This document shows, piece by piece, positions 26,080 through 35,194 of a stretch of DNA of 64,000 nucleotides. Below the pieces are notes generated by a model, which searched no databases, had not been told where the DNA came from, and saw only the letters and a program-made list of their open reading frames with translations. A program made the position numbers and the translations under genes. Every line of letters begins with the position of its first letter. The first letter of the stretch is position 1. This DNA comes from Dehalococcoidia bacterium (GTDB lineage: Bacteria; Chloroflexota; Dehalococcoidia; Lucifugimonadales; UBA1123). The stretch covers positions 43,996-107,995 of the forward strand of contig VXRN01000003.1 of NCBI GenBank assembly GCA_009838465.1. The letters run 5' to 3'.

Positions 26080-26232
26080 TCAGTTTCGGCTATTGGATGC
26101 TCTTGTAAGACCTACCAGCGCGGGTAGGGTATCAGGAGACGACGGCAACCTGGAGGCAGGCGGTCCAGACCGCTGCTAACGCCCAGGATCAGGCTCCATG
26201 CCAGCGCCTAGCGTTCGGCGATGGGGTTTTTT
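26080..26232 (+). promoter_or_regulatory. Structured leader RNA with terminator, class unassigned
   Basis: Helices visible: CCTACC/GGTAGG (26111-26129), and a CCTGG/CCAGG stem (26150-26187) enclosing an inner hairpin GCGGT-CCAG-ACCGC, with the unpaired segment GACGACGGCAA before it and TGCTAACG inside. A CCAT..CGCC/GGCG-ATGG hairpin ends at 26225 and is followed by GGTTTTTTT, the shape of a Rho-independent terminator. GGCAACC and GCTAA recall SAM riboswitches, but the other conserved SAM-I blocks are missing. Probably a metabolite-sensing leader; ligand unknown. Confidence 0.6.
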
Positions 26233-26300
26233 TATTGTCTGAGCCAATCGCTTCAGCCGAATCGGAGACAGTAGCGCCAAAAGCAATTTGGAGGTACTCA

Positions 26301-27131
26301 ATGGTTGCAGCTACTCAAGTCAGGCCGCTAACGCCTTACCAGGTGCGGAGATACAGCCGCCACATAATCATGCCGCAAGTGGGAAGCGTGGGACAGCGAA
26401 AGCTGATTGACGCGAAGGTGCTGATAGTGGGCGCGGGCGGACTCGGCTCCCCTATCTCGATCTACCTGACCCTGGCTGGCGTCGGTACCATCGGAATCGT
26501 GGACTTCGACACTGTGGACGTCACCAATCTCCAGAGGCAGGTGCTGCACTACGACAGCGACATCGACAAGCCGAAGGTGCAGTCCGCGGTCGAGACTCTG
26601 AACGCCTACAATCCTGAGACCAACGTCATCATCCACGAGTCCCCGCTCATGTCTGACAATGCGATGGAGATAGTCCAGGACTATGACATCGTGATCAACG
26701 GCGCGGACAATTTCCCTACCAGATACCTGGTCAACGACGCCGCTTATCTCGCCGGCAAGCCGCTGGTGGACGGCAGCATCCTGCTGTTCGACGGGCAGGC
26801 GACGGTGTTCATCCCAGGCAAGGGATGCTATCGCTGTCTTTTCCCGACGCCACCCCCTCCGGGTGAAGTCCCAAGCTGCGCCGAGGCGGGAGTTCTGGGA
26901 ATGCTGCCCGGTATGGTCGGCACCATCCAGGCGACCGAGACCGTCAAATTGATTCTGGGTGTGGGCGAATCGCTTTCCGGACGCCTGCTGCTGATAGACG
27001 CGCTGGAAATGGACTTCAGGGCGGTCAAGATGCGCCGCAACCCCGATTGCCCGCTGTGCGGAGACAACCCGACTGTTACCGAGCTCATTGATTACGTCGC
27101 CTTCTGCGGAGGCGCTCCACTTACAGGATAA
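26301..27131 (+). CDS. moeB: MoeB/ThiF-type adenylyltransferase (E1-like)
   Basis: A 276-residue E1-like enzyme that adenylates the C-terminus of a sulfur-carrier protein (MoaD, ThiS or CysO type). The ATP motif is VGAGGLGSPISIYL. The adenylation region is DFDTVDVTNLQRQ, with the zinc Cys pairs CYRC and CPLCG. SCAEAGVLGMLPG is typical. ATG 26301, with GGAGG upstream, is preferred over TTG 26235, which is inside the leader. It precedes a sulfurtransferase, fitting sulfur relay for Moco, thiamine or cysteine. The symbol is provisional among moeB/thiF. Confidence 0.9.
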   Translation: MVAATQVRPLTPYQVRRYSRHIIMPQVGSVGQRKLIDAKVLIVGAGGLGSPISIYLTLAGVGTIGIVDFDTVDVTNLQRQVLHYDSDIDKPKVQSAVETLNAYNPETNVIIHESPLMSDNAMEIVQDYDIVINGADNFPTRYLVNDAAYLAGKPLVDGSILLFDGQATVFIPGKGCYRCLFPTPPPPGEVPSCAEAGVLGMLPGMVGTIQATETVKLILGVGESLSGRLLLIDALEMDFRAVKMRRNPDCPLCGDNPTVTELIDYVAFCGGAPLTG

Positions 27132-27190
27132 AGATCAACCAGAATACAAAACGGAGACCGGAATGAGTCTCCAAATTGGAGGATTAGAAA

Positions 27191-28036
27191 ATGGCAAGCG
27201 TTGCACACCCTGAATCTATCGTAACGACCGAGTGGGTCGCCGAGAATCTCGGCAATTCCAGCGTACGGCTCGTCGAAGTTGACGTTGACACTGAGGCCTA
27301 CGACCAGGGCCATATTCCTGGGGCCGTGGGCTGGAACTGGACGTCCCAGCTCAACGACGAACTCACGCGCGATATTCTTTCAGCCGAGCAGATGGGCGAA
27401 CTCTTGGGAGAGTCGGGGATCAGCCCGGACACGACCGTCGTTCTGTATGGCGACAACAACAACTGGTTCGCCACCTACGCCTTCTGGCAGATGAAGATTT
27501 ACGGACACTCGGACCTGAAGATAATGGACGGCGGTAGGCAGAAGTGGGTTGATGAGGGCAGGGAACTCACCACAGACGCGACATCGGTGGAGAGCGCGAC
27601 ATATGATGCCCCGGCCCCCGATCTCTCCATCAGGGCCACCCGCGACTACGTCCTGAACGTGGCTTCCACGAACAACAATACCGGCCTCGTGGACGTGCGC
27701 GCGCCGGAGGAGTTCGATGGCACGCTTCTCGCGCCCGCCCATCTGCCGCAGGAAGGCTCACAGCGCGGCGGCCATATCCCGGGCGCGGCGAACATACCCT
27801 GGGCGTCCGCGGTGGCCGAGGACGGCGCTTTCAAGTCGGTCGAGGAACTCCAGGCGATATACGGCGGCATGGGCATCAGCGGCGACGGCGAGACCATCGC
27901 CTACTGCCGTATCGGTGAGCGGAGTTCCCACACCTGGTTCGTCCTGTCCCAGATCCTGGGCTACGAGAAAGTCCGAAACTACGACGGCTCCTGGACCGAG
28001 TACGGCTCCATAGTCGGCGCTCCCATCGAGAGGTAA
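27191..28036 (+). CDS. sseA: Thiosulfate/3-mercaptopyruvate sulfurtransferase
   Basis: A 281-residue protein with two rhodanese domains. The N-terminal one (residues 10-125) is inactive-type; the C-terminal one holds the catalytic Cys in YCRIGERSSHTW. GHIPGAVGW and GGHIPGAANIPW are the domain signatures. It is co-oriented with the E1 enzyme after 59 bases and may supply sulfane sulfur to it. Thiosulfate or mercaptopyruvate preference cannot be decided; CRIGERS is the loop of the thiosulfate type. Confidence 0.93.
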   Translation: MASVAHPESIVTTEWVAENLGNSSVRLVEVDVDTEAYDQGHIPGAVGWNWTSQLNDELTRDILSAEQMGELLGESGISPDTTVVLYGDNNNWFATYAFWQMKIYGHSDLKIMDGGRQKWVDEGRELTTDATSVESATYDAPAPDLSIRATRDYVLNVASTNNNTGLVDVRAPEEFDGTLLAPAHLPQEGSQRGGHIPGAANIPWASAVAEDGAFKSVEELQAIYGGMGISGDGETIAYCRIGERSSHTWFVLSQILGYEKVRNYDGSWTEYGSIVGAPIER

Positions 28037-28069
28037 GCGATACATTTCACCCTTAAGCTGTTAAGCGAG

Positions 28070-28106
28070 AGCCCCGCCCAAGTGATTTATTTGGCGGGGC
28101 TTTATC
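28070..28106. terminator. Hairpin terminator between convergent genes
   Basis: AGCCCCGCCA and TGGCGGGGCT form a perfect 10-bp stem with a 12-base loop, followed by TTATCGTTT. It ends the sulfurtransferase transcript and may also end the convergent amidohydrolase gene. Confidence 0.8.
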
Positions 28107-28125
28107 GTTTCATCGAAGAATGGCG

Positions 28126-29382
28126 TTACACTAGGTTCTGGCGGTCAACCCTCTCCCCCGCCAGGAAAATATCAGCTACCTTTCTGAGATTGCCAAGATC
28201 GTCCAGCGGACTACCCTCGACCACCAGAACATCCGCCTGCTTGCCGGATTCCAGCGTCCCTACCTGATCGGCGATCCAGCAGGAACGAGCGGCGTCTCGC
28301 GTGGCCGACACTATCGCCTCCATGTTCGACATTCCTGCCATCGCGTGAGCCTCTATCTCCGTCTGGAAGTCCCCCATCTGGTAGTTTCCCCACGCTGAGT
28401 CGGATCCCGCGGACATCACCACTCCGGCGTCCCTCATCCGCGCGAACTGGTCCATTCTGACCTCTGATCCGGCGCGAACCATGTCGAGTTCGGCCTGCTC
28501 CTCGGGTGTCAGGTCGCCCAAGTCTTCGAGCTGGCGTATCCGATCTACGGAAGCGCCGATTGTAGGGTTGACGAAGACTCCGCTCTCAGCGATGCGTTCT
28601 GATATGTCGGGGCGGTAAGTGTCGGAGCCGTCAGGATCCTTGTGGACACCGTGGATTATCGTGTCAATGCCGGCGTCGAGTACGTTCACCATGCCCTGTG
28701 ATGACGCGCAGTGCGCGGCGGCGTGCCTGCCGAACTTGTGCGCCTCTTCGCAGATAGCGCTCAGTTCGTCAACGTCGAACGAAGGCCTTAGTGGATGACT
28801 CGTGCGTGTGCTGCCTCCGGTCGCGGTTATCTTGATGAAGTCGGCGCCTTCCTTAATCAGTTGGCGCACTGCGGCGCGGCATTCGTCCTGCCCAGTAGCC
28901 TGAATGCCGAAGTAGCTCAGATGCCCTCCGATGATAGCCACCGGCCTGCCCGCGAGTACCAGCCGGGGAGATGGCAGAATGCCCATTTCGACGGCCTGGC
29001 GCAGCGCGAAGGTGGTGCGGTTCTTGGCTCCGCAGTCGCGGACTGTGGTGACGCCGGAGTACAGGTGGCGCCTCACGTTCTGAGCCGCCTGGACCGTGAG
29101 CACTTCGTCTGGCAGAGTAACGAGCTCGTCCCCCGCGCGACCGGCGCCAATCCCGATCAGGTGAACGTGGGAGTCCACGAGACCCGGAAGTATCGTCGCG
29201 TCGCCGTAGTCGAACTCCTGGACCGGCGCCCCCTCCGGCGCCTGGACCGTCTCGGAAGTCCCTATCCGGCGTATCGAGTCGCCTTCGAGCAGAATCGCGG
29301 CCTGTTCAGCCGCAGGGCCTCCGTTGCCGTCTATCAGCCGGGCGGCCCTGAGTATAGTAAAGGAGCTATTGGATGCTGGCAT
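28126..29382 (-). CDS. Amidohydrolase-family protein (imidazolonepropionase-like)
   Basis: A 418-residue metal-dependent hydrolase. HxH is in LVDSHVHLIG, the metal-bridging Lys in GADFIKITATGG, the histidines in AAHCASSQG and IIHGVHKD, and the Asp in MSAGSDSAWG. It resembles Xaa-Pro dipeptidase/imidazolonepropionase-like members that split cyclic amides or peptides; the exact substrate is unknown. A paralogue follows in the same direction at 29537, separated by a family 2 hairpin. Confidence 0.9.
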   Translation of the reverse strand: MPASNSSFTILRAARLIDGNGGPAAEQAAILLEGDSIRRIGTSETVQAPEGAPVQEFDYGDATILPGLVDSHVHLIGIGAGRAGDELVTLPDEVLTVQAAQNVRRHLYSGVTTVRDCGAKNRTTFALRQAVEMGILPSPRLVLAGRPVAIIGGHLSYFGIQATGQDECRAAVRQLIKEGADFIKITATGGSTRTSHPLRPSFDVDELSAICEEAHKFGRHAAAHCASSQGMVNVLDAGIDTIIHGVHKDPDGSDTYRPDISERIAESGVFVNPTIGASVDRIRQLEDLGDLTPEEQAELDMVRAGSEVRMDQFARMRDAGVVMSAGSDSAWGNYQMGDFQTEIEAHAMAGMSNMEAIVSATRDAARSCWIADQVGTLESGKQADVLVVEGSPLDDLGNLRKVADIFLAGERVDRQNLV

Positions 29383-29436
29383 ATCCGGTCTCCGGAGTAT
29401 TGTGTTTCATTGGACCAGGCTGTCTTGACAACTACC

Positions 29437-29462
29437 GTCATTCCCGCGAAAGCGGGAATCCA
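29437..29462. repeat. Dispersed hairpin, family 2
   Basis: GTC followed by ATTCCCGC-GAAA-GCGGGAAT, a perfect 8-bp stem with flanks GTC and CC. It is the best copy of the family, between the two paralogous amidohydrolases. Confidence 0.85.
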
Positions 29463-29536
29463 TATGTATGGATTGTGGCCTGGATACCCGCGATATAACC
29501 TGATTGGAACGTTCAATATTCAAGTGTCAACAGAAT

Positions 29537-30835
29537 CTAAAGAGGGGCGGGAGCTTGTCTAACGACAGCCCTGGAATCATCGGAGCCGCGTTCCAGTTTC
29601 TGTCCGGCAAAGTAAACATCGGCGACATTCCACAGGTCGTTGATGTCCTGGGCAGGGTTGCCTTTCACGACCAGGACATCCGCCTCCTTGCCGGGTTCGA
29701 GCGTTCCAACCCTGTCGTCCATGTTCAGGGCGGCGGCGGCCCAGCTAGTAACTGATAAGACTCCCTGCATTGGTGTGTATCCCGCGTGGACGAGCAGCTC
29801 CGTCTCGTACACCGTATTTCCGAGCTTGTAGTTGCCCCAGGACGAGTCCGAGCCTGTGATGACCTTCAGCCCCATCTCTATCATGCGCCGCGAGTGGTCA
29901 AGGCCGATGTCCATATTGGCGCGCGTATCGTCCAGTTGCGCCTCTTCCTCCGGCGTCAGTCCTTCGTCGTCCCGCTTGTGCGCGAGTATCCAGGCGGACG
30001 ACCTCCCTACGTGGAGTGTCGGGTTTACGTATGCGCTCTGCTCGCCAATGCGCTCGGCTATGTCCTCCCGGAAATTGGCCGTTCCGTCCGGTTCGCGGTA
30101 CTGGCAGTGGATTATCATGTCAACCCCCGCCTCCAGAGAGTTGGCTATCCCGACGTTCGACATCGAGTGAGTGGCGGTCAGCTTCCCGAACTTGCGCGCC
30201 TCGCTCGTCACTGCCTTCAGTTCGTCCACGTTGAACGAAGGAAGATTTCGGTAAGAAGTGCGAGTGCTGCCGCCCGTCGCCGTTATCTTGATATAGTCCG
30301 CGCCCTCTTTGATAAGCTGCCTCGTGAGCGCGCGAGTCTGGTTCGGGCCGGTGACCTCGCCCCCGAAGTAGCCCATGTGCCCGCCGATTATGGACACCGG
30401 CCGACCGCACAGCGTCATCCGGGGGCCAATAGTCAGACCCGCGTTGATGGAGTCGCGCAGCCTGAACATAGTCACGTTCTTGGGGCCGTTTTCGCGGATG
30501 GTGGTCACGCCCGAGTAGAGGCTGGCTCGCGCGTTCCTGGCCGCCTGAACGGTGAGAATCTCGTCGGAAAGTAGCGCTAGGTCGTCCCCCATCCGCCCGT
30601 CGCCGAAGCCGTTGTGATGCGTATGGCAGTCCACCATCCCGGGCATCACCGTGCATCCGGGGTAGTCGCCCACGTCCACCGACGCCCCTTCTGGCGCGCG
30701 AACGTCTTTCGCTCGACCCACCGCGACGATCTTGTCGCCCTCTACTAGTACTGCCCCTCGTTCGATTGGCGGGCCGCCCCTGGAGTCAATCAGGCGGTCG
30801 GCGGTGATCAGGGTAAATTGAGCGTCGGAGGACAT
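29537..30835 (-). CDS. Amidohydrolase-family protein (paralogue)
   Basis: A 432-residue paralogue of the gene at 28126 with the same active-site set: VDCHTHHNGFGDG, GADYIKITATGG, TATHSMSN, IIHCQY and TGSDSSWG. ATG 30835, with GGGAGAAAG upstream, is preferred to 30901, which runs into the promoter region. It is divergent from the TPP enzyme gene. The pair may act on related amide or lactam substrates. Confidence 0.9.
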   Translation of the reverse strand: MSSDAQFTLITADRLIDSRGGPPIERGAVLVEGDKIVAVGRAKDVRAPEGASVDVGDYPGCTVMPGMVDCHTHHNGFGDGRMGDDLALLSDEILTVQAARNARASLYSGVTTIRENGPKNVTMFRLRDSINAGLTIGPRMTLCGRPVSIIGGHMGYFGGEVTGPNQTRALTRQLIKEGADYIKITATGGSTRTSYRNLPSFNVDELKAVTSEARKFGKLTATHSMSNVGIANSLEAGVDMIIHCQYREPDGTANFREDIAERIGEQSAYVNPTLHVGRSSAWILAHKRDDEGLTPEEEAQLDDTRANMDIGLDHSRRMIEMGLKVITGSDSSWGNYKLGNTVYETELLVHAGYTPMQGVLSVTSWAAAALNMDDRVGTLEPGKEADVLVVKGNPAQDINDLWNVADVYFAGQKLERGSDDSRAVVRQAPAPL

Positions 30836-30973
30836 CGTCTTTCTCCCGTAAGCACGATATTCGCGCAAGCGCAACTTAGCACGGGCAGGGGAATGATGCA
30901 AGCGGGGCGAAACATGATACTATTCCCGATGGATTGTAAACCCCGATATTTCTATATCTGAGAGGAAAACGAT

Positions 30974-32629
30974 ATGACAGGCGCGGACCTGGTTGCGAGA
31001 ATTCTGAAACAAGAGGGAGTTGATTTCATGGGGGTCATCCCCTTCAACTCGCTCGAAGAGGCGGCGGCGAAGGCTGGCATAAGGCCGCTCATTTTCCGGC
31101 AGGAGCGCGTAGGCGTAAATCTGGCGGACGCTTACACGCGAGTCACCAACGGCAAAAGAACAGGGGTGTTCGCTATGCAGGCCGGGCCAGGAGCGGAGAA
31201 CGCTTTCGCGGGCGTGGCGCAGGCTTATGCAGATTCCGTGCCGATCCTTCTGCTGCCCGCGTCCGCGCCCCGAAACCGCGCCAGTGTCCACCCCACGTTC
31301 AGTCCCAACCGCACTTATGAGTCAGTCGTCAAGTGGTCGGGAAGAGTGGACCTGCCGGAAGAGATTTCAAACGCCCTTCGGAGGGCCTTCAGTCAACTGC
31401 GTCTTGGACGTCCAAGCCCCGTACTTCTGGAATTGCCAAGCGACATCCTGCGCGGCGAACTGCCCAGCGGCGACGCCGACTACCTGCCGGTGCGTCAGCG
31501 TCGTTCGTCGGGCGACCCCCAAGATGTGCGCGACGCCGCAAAAGTCCTTCTCGGAGCCAAGAATCCGGTTATTCACGCGGGACAGGGCGTACTTTACGCC
31601 GAAGCCTGGGACGAACTGCAAGAACTGGCTGAACTCACTCAGACTCCGGTGATGACCTCGATGGCGGGCAAGAGCGCCTTCCGCGAAGATCATCCGCTGT
31701 CGCTTGGAACCCGCTCCAGCACGACCACGGGTATGATCGTTCACTTCCTGGAAAAGGCGGACGTGGTGTTCGGTATCGGATGCAGCTTCACGCGCATCCA
31801 CTACGGAGCCGACGCCTTCGACAACAAGGTGCTGGTGCATATCACCAACGACGAAAACGACGTGAACAAGGACTACTCGCCCGATGTCGCGGTCGTAGGC
31901 GACGCCAAGCTGGTGATGCGCCAGCTAATCTCCGAGGTCAAGGAGATTCTTGCCAGCGCCGGAGGCGAACGTGTGGATCGTGGCGACGTATCGGGCGAGA
32001 TAAAGGCCGTCCGCGAAGAGTGGATGAAGGAGTGGCTGCCCAAGATGCACTCCGACGCGGTGCCTATCAATCCCTACCGCGCGCTCAACGATCTTTCCAA
32101 GGCAATTGACCACAAGAACGTGATAATGAATCACGACTCCGGAAGCCCGCGCGACCAGATGATCCCGTTCTACAAGACGGTCACCCCGCGTGGTTTCATC
32201 GCATGGGGAAAGTCAACCCAGTTGGGTTACAGTCTGGGCGCGGCAATGGGAAGCAAGCTCGCTGCGCCGGACAAGCTCTGTGTCAATGTAATCGGGGATT
32301 ACGGTTTAGGTATGGTAGGAACCGACCTTGAAACCGCCGTGCGTGAGGAAATCCCAATACTGACAATAGTGCTGAACAACCACTCGATGGGTATATACAG
32401 GCCGGAGCATTTCGCCACCGCCCACGAGTTGTACGGCACGAAGACCACCGGCGGCGACTTCGTCAAGATGGCGGAAGCGTTTGGCGCGTACAGCGAGCGC
32501 GTCACTCAGCCCGACGATGTTACCGACGCCGTGAAGCGCTGCGCCGGAATAGTCGAGTCGGGGCGTACAGCCCTGCTGGAAATCGTGACCGACGACGCCG
32601 AAAAGGATATGCCGTTCAGGATGTTCTAA
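30974..32629 (+). CDS. Thiamine-diphosphate-dependent enzyme (acetolactate-synthase-like)
   Basis: A 551-residue TPP enzyme with the usual three domains. The catalytic Glu lies in FRQERVGVNLADAYTR, the middle domain has VIHAGQGVLYAEAWDEL, and the TPP/Mg site runs from IGDYGLGMVGTDLETA to IVLNNHS. True acetolactate synthase features and a small subunit gene are absent, so a decarboxylase or carboligase of another type is likely. GAGAGG precedes ATG 30974. It is followed after 13 bases by an epoxide hydrolase. Confidence 0.88.
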   Translation: MTGADLVARILKQEGVDFMGVIPFNSLEEAAAKAGIRPLIFRQERVGVNLADAYTRVTNGKRTGVFAMQAGPGAENAFAGVAQAYADSVPILLLPASAPRNRASVHPTFSPNRTYESVVKWSGRVDLPEEISNALRRAFSQLRLGRPSPVLLELPSDILRGELPSGDADYLPVRQRRSSGDPQDVRDAAKVLLGAKNPVIHAGQGVLYAEAWDELQELAELTQTPVMTSMAGKSAFREDHPLSLGTRSSTTTGMIVHFLEKADVVFGIGCSFTRIHYGADAFDNKVLVHITNDENDVNKDYSPDVAVVGDAKLVMRQLISEVKEILASAGGERVDRGDVSGEIKAVREEWMKEWLPKMHSDAVPINPYRALNDLSKAIDHKNVIMNHDSGSPRDQMIPFYKTVTPRGFIAWGKSTQLGYSLGAAMGSKLAAPDKLCVNVIGDYGLGMVGTDLETAVREEIPILTIVLNNHSMGIYRPEHFATAHELYGTKTTGGDFVKMAEAFGAYSERVTQPDDVTDAVKRCAGIVESGRTALLEIVTDDAEKDMPFRMF

Positions 32630-32642
32630 AAGGAATTGAGCA

Positions 32643-33800
32643 ATGAACATAGAACCGTTCGAGATAAGCGTAAGCGACGAGGTTCTGGACGACTTGAAGC
32701 GTCGCCTTGAAGCGACGAGATGGCCCGACGAGATTCCGGGACTGGGCTGGGACTACGGCACCAATCTTGGCTATCTGAAAGAGCTGGTCGAATATTGGCG
32801 AATCGACTTTGACTGGCGCGCCCAGGAAAGGCTCATAAACTCCTTCCGGCATTTCAAGGCGGATGTTGATGGACTGGGCATACACTTCATACATGAACGC
32901 GGGAAGGGACCGGATCCCATGCCTCTGGTGATCACTCACGGCTGGCCCGGATCGGTATTCGAGATGCACAAGATAATCCCTCTGCTGTGCGATCCCGCGT
33001 CTCGCGGCGGCGACCCGGCGGACTCGTTCGACGTAGTCGCCCCGTCGCTGCCCGGCTTCGGATTCTCGGATCATCCACAGGAAACAGGTGTGGAGGTCGG
33101 AAAGACCGCCGCCCTGTGGGTTGAACTCATGGCCGGACTCGGCTACCCGCGATTCGCGTCTCACGGCGGCGATATAGGCGCGGGCGTCACCGCTCGGCTC
33201 GGTTATCGCCACGCCGATAGCCTGATAGGAATCCACCTGACCTCCGTCACCAGGCCCACACCATACCTCGGTCCTGGGTCCAGAGAGCTTACCGACGCCG
33301 AAAAGACTCACATGAGCGAGCGTGAGGAATGGCAGCGCTCCGAAGGCGGCTACGCTCACATCCAGGGCACCAAGCCCCAAACCTTGGGCTACGGACTCAA
33401 TGACTCGCCCGCCGGCCTCGCCGCGTGGATCGTTGAGAAGTATCGCACCTGGAGCGACTGCGGCGGAGACGTGGAGAACCGATTCACAAAGGACGAACTG
33501 CTGACCACGGTAACTATCTATTGGGCTACGGAGACCATCGGCTCCTCCACCCGTATGTACAAGGAAAACCAGAGATACGAATGGACGATGGAAAGGGATG
33601 AGAAAATAGAAGCGCCGACCGGAGTAGCCGCGTTCCCTGAAGAAATCAGCAGGCCGCCGAGGGAGTGGGCGGAACGCTCCTATAATCTGCAGCGGTGGAC
33701 GAGTATGCCGCATGGCGGACACTTCGCGGCGCTTGAAGAACCCGAACGATTGGCCCAGGAAATCAGGGAATTCTTCCGTCCTCTGAGGTTCATGTCCTAA
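32643..33800 (+). CDS. Epoxide hydrolase (EHN-domain alpha/beta hydrolase)
   Basis: A 385-residue protein with an N-terminal EHN domain (residues 1-105; DLKRRLEATRWPDEIPG) and an alpha/beta hydrolase core. HGWPGSVFEM is the oxyanion segment, Asp in SHGGDIGAGV is the probable nucleophile, and His in MPHGGHFAALEEPE closes the triad. It probably hydrates an epoxide to a diol. Co-transcription with the TPP enzyme suggests a shared catabolic path that cannot be named. Confidence 0.92.
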   Translation: MNIEPFEISVSDEVLDDLKRRLEATRWPDEIPGLGWDYGTNLGYLKELVEYWRIDFDWRAQERLINSFRHFKADVDGLGIHFIHERGKGPDPMPLVITHGWPGSVFEMHKIIPLLCDPASRGGDPADSFDVVAPSLPGFGFSDHPQETGVEVGKTAALWVELMAGLGYPRFASHGGDIGAGVTARLGYRHADSLIGIHLTSVTRPTPYLGPGSRELTDAEKTHMSEREEWQRSEGGYAHIQGTKPQTLGYGLNDSPAGLAAWIVEKYRTWSDCGGDVENRFTKDELLTTVTIYWATETIGSSTRMYKENQRYEWTMERDEKIEAPTGVAAFPEEISRPPREWAERSYNLQRWTSMPHGGHFAALEEPERLAQEIREFFRPLRFMS

Positions 33801-33888
33801 TCAGAATGAGATGGTACAAGCTAACGTAGAGGATCGATGCTTACGTCCCTGACCGATGCGGGGAGGGTGGCATAGACACCCGACTTGC

Positions 33889-34374
33889 TCACTCGGAGAA
33901 CTGAATAGCCGCCAGCGCTCTCAGAATCTCTCCTCCCGCCCAGCTAACCAACTCCAACCCCTCCACGGCTTTCCCTAATTGTTCGTCATCCAACAGGTCC
34001 GCGACCATCTGCAGCCGGTCCCTTCCAATGAGCCAGAATCGTTCCAGGACTTGGCGTCCTGTGTCTGTCAACTCACACATCACGAGCCTCCGGTCGTTCG
34101 GATCCGAAACCCTGTCCACAAGTCCCCTTTCGACCAGGCGGTCCACGACGGTGGTAGTGGCTGATAGAGCCCTTCCGATGTAGATAGCGATATCGGTCAT
34201 ACGCGCAGAGTCCACGCGCTCCAGCAGTACCAGCGTCCGTATCTGGGGGATGGTCATATCCATCCCTTCCCATTCGTCCAGCTGGCCGCTGTGCATCTGC
34301 CGGTTCAGTTGCTCCGCAACCCTGACGAAACGGTTCTCTAGTTTCTGCCTTACTTCATCCTGCATCGCATTCAC
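33889..34374 (-). CDS. MarR-family transcriptional regulator
   Basis: A 161-residue winged-helix regulator. The recognition region is ARMTDIAIYIGRALSATTTVVDRLVERGLVDRV and the wing SDPNDRRLVMCELTDTG. These dimers usually repress adjacent genes and release DNA on binding phenolic ligands. It faces the epoxide hydrolase operon tail to tail; no operator was identified. Confidence 0.92.
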   Translation of the reverse strand: MNAMQDEVRQKLENRFVRVAEQLNRQMHSGQLDEWEGMDMTIPQIRTLVLLERVDSARMTDIAIYIGRALSATTTVVDRLVERGLVDRVSDPNDRRLVMCELTDTGRQVLERFWLIGRDRLQMVADLLDDEQLGKAVEGLELVSWAGGEILRALAAIQFSE

Positions 34375-34503
34375 CCGTATTCGTGCTACTCAATAATGAG
34401 AGCGTTTGTCCTATTCTTGGCTCCAATGTATTGAGAATGCAGCGGCTAATTCCTCAAGACAGACAGGTCAAGATTATACACGGTGGGATTGTTTCGTATG
34501 AGT

Positions 34504-35178
34504 CTATTCCGGATCTGATGAAAGGTTCCGGTTGAGTTCGACCAGTTGCGCTTCCAGCCGACGCTGGCGCAGAGCTACGGTAACGTCGCCCCGGGTGCGC
34601 TCCAGGACTCCACGCATGACGTCGGTGGTGCGACGGAGGCCGCGGGTCACGCCATCAGGATAATCGAGGGTTACAAGGGCGGCGTAGATTTCGTCCATGA
34701 TTCCGAGCAGGTTCTCGCACCTTGCAAAGTCGTCGTTACGTAGTAGGTCGAGGACGATGCGTCGGAGCTCCCCGATCGTTTCGGCGAGTCCGTTCATATA
34801 AACCGCCGCGCCGACGTCGAGTTCGTCCATCGTGGGAAGACGTGATCCCTCCGCGATAGCGAGAGTTGCGTGCGCCTCGACGAACTCCTTTAGAGCGTCC
34901 TCAACGTATCCGCCGTAGTACACGGCCGGGTGTGCGCCCCTCTGGGCTTCCAGCCTGGCGCGAAGATCGGCGGCTGAGGCGATGAGGCGGCGGGCCTCGT
35001 CATATTCAGCGCGATGTGTGGCCCTGATGGAGTTGGCGGAGAACCTGATTATCTGCCGCGAGGTGGTGATGGCCTGCTCTCTCGCGGCGTGAGTCCCTGC
35101 CATCAACTCGGACGCGGTGGCTCCCGCGGACTGTATCGCTCCGATGAGTTTTTCAGTGGGGGCGTGTTCGGTTGGCAT
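34504..35178 (-). CDS. Translin-family protein
   Basis: A 224-residue all-helical protein with the translin pattern. REQAITTSRQIIRFSANSIR is the first helix. YYGGYVEDALKEFVEAHATL and LDVGAAVYMNGLAETIGELRR are the central segments, and LDYPDGVTRGLRRTTDVMRG with LERTRGDVTVALRQ closes. Eukaryotic translin binds RNA and ssDNA as an octamer; bacterial and archaeal members are poorly known. It lies 16 bases downstream of thiE in the same direction, so the two are probably co-transcribed. Assigned from recalled family pattern only. Confidence 0.75.
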   Translation of the reverse strand: MPTEHAPTEKLIGAIQSAGATASELMAGTHAAREQAITTSRQIIRFSANSIRATHRAEYDEARRLIASAADLRARLEAQRGAHPAVYYGGYVEDALKEFVEAHATLAIAEGSRLPTMDELDVGAAVYMNGLAETIGELRRIVLDLLRNDDFARCENLLGIMDEIYAALVTLDYPDGVTRGLRRTTDVMRGVLERTRGDVTVALRQRRLEAQLVELNRNLSSDPE

Positions 35179-35194
35179 GAGAGAATTCCGTCCG

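Noticed and set aside
26080..26232. Canonical SAM-I riboswitch
   Set aside because: Only GGCAACC and a GCTAA segment match; the conserved AGAG, GGCCC..ATGA and GGTGC..TTCC blocks are missing.
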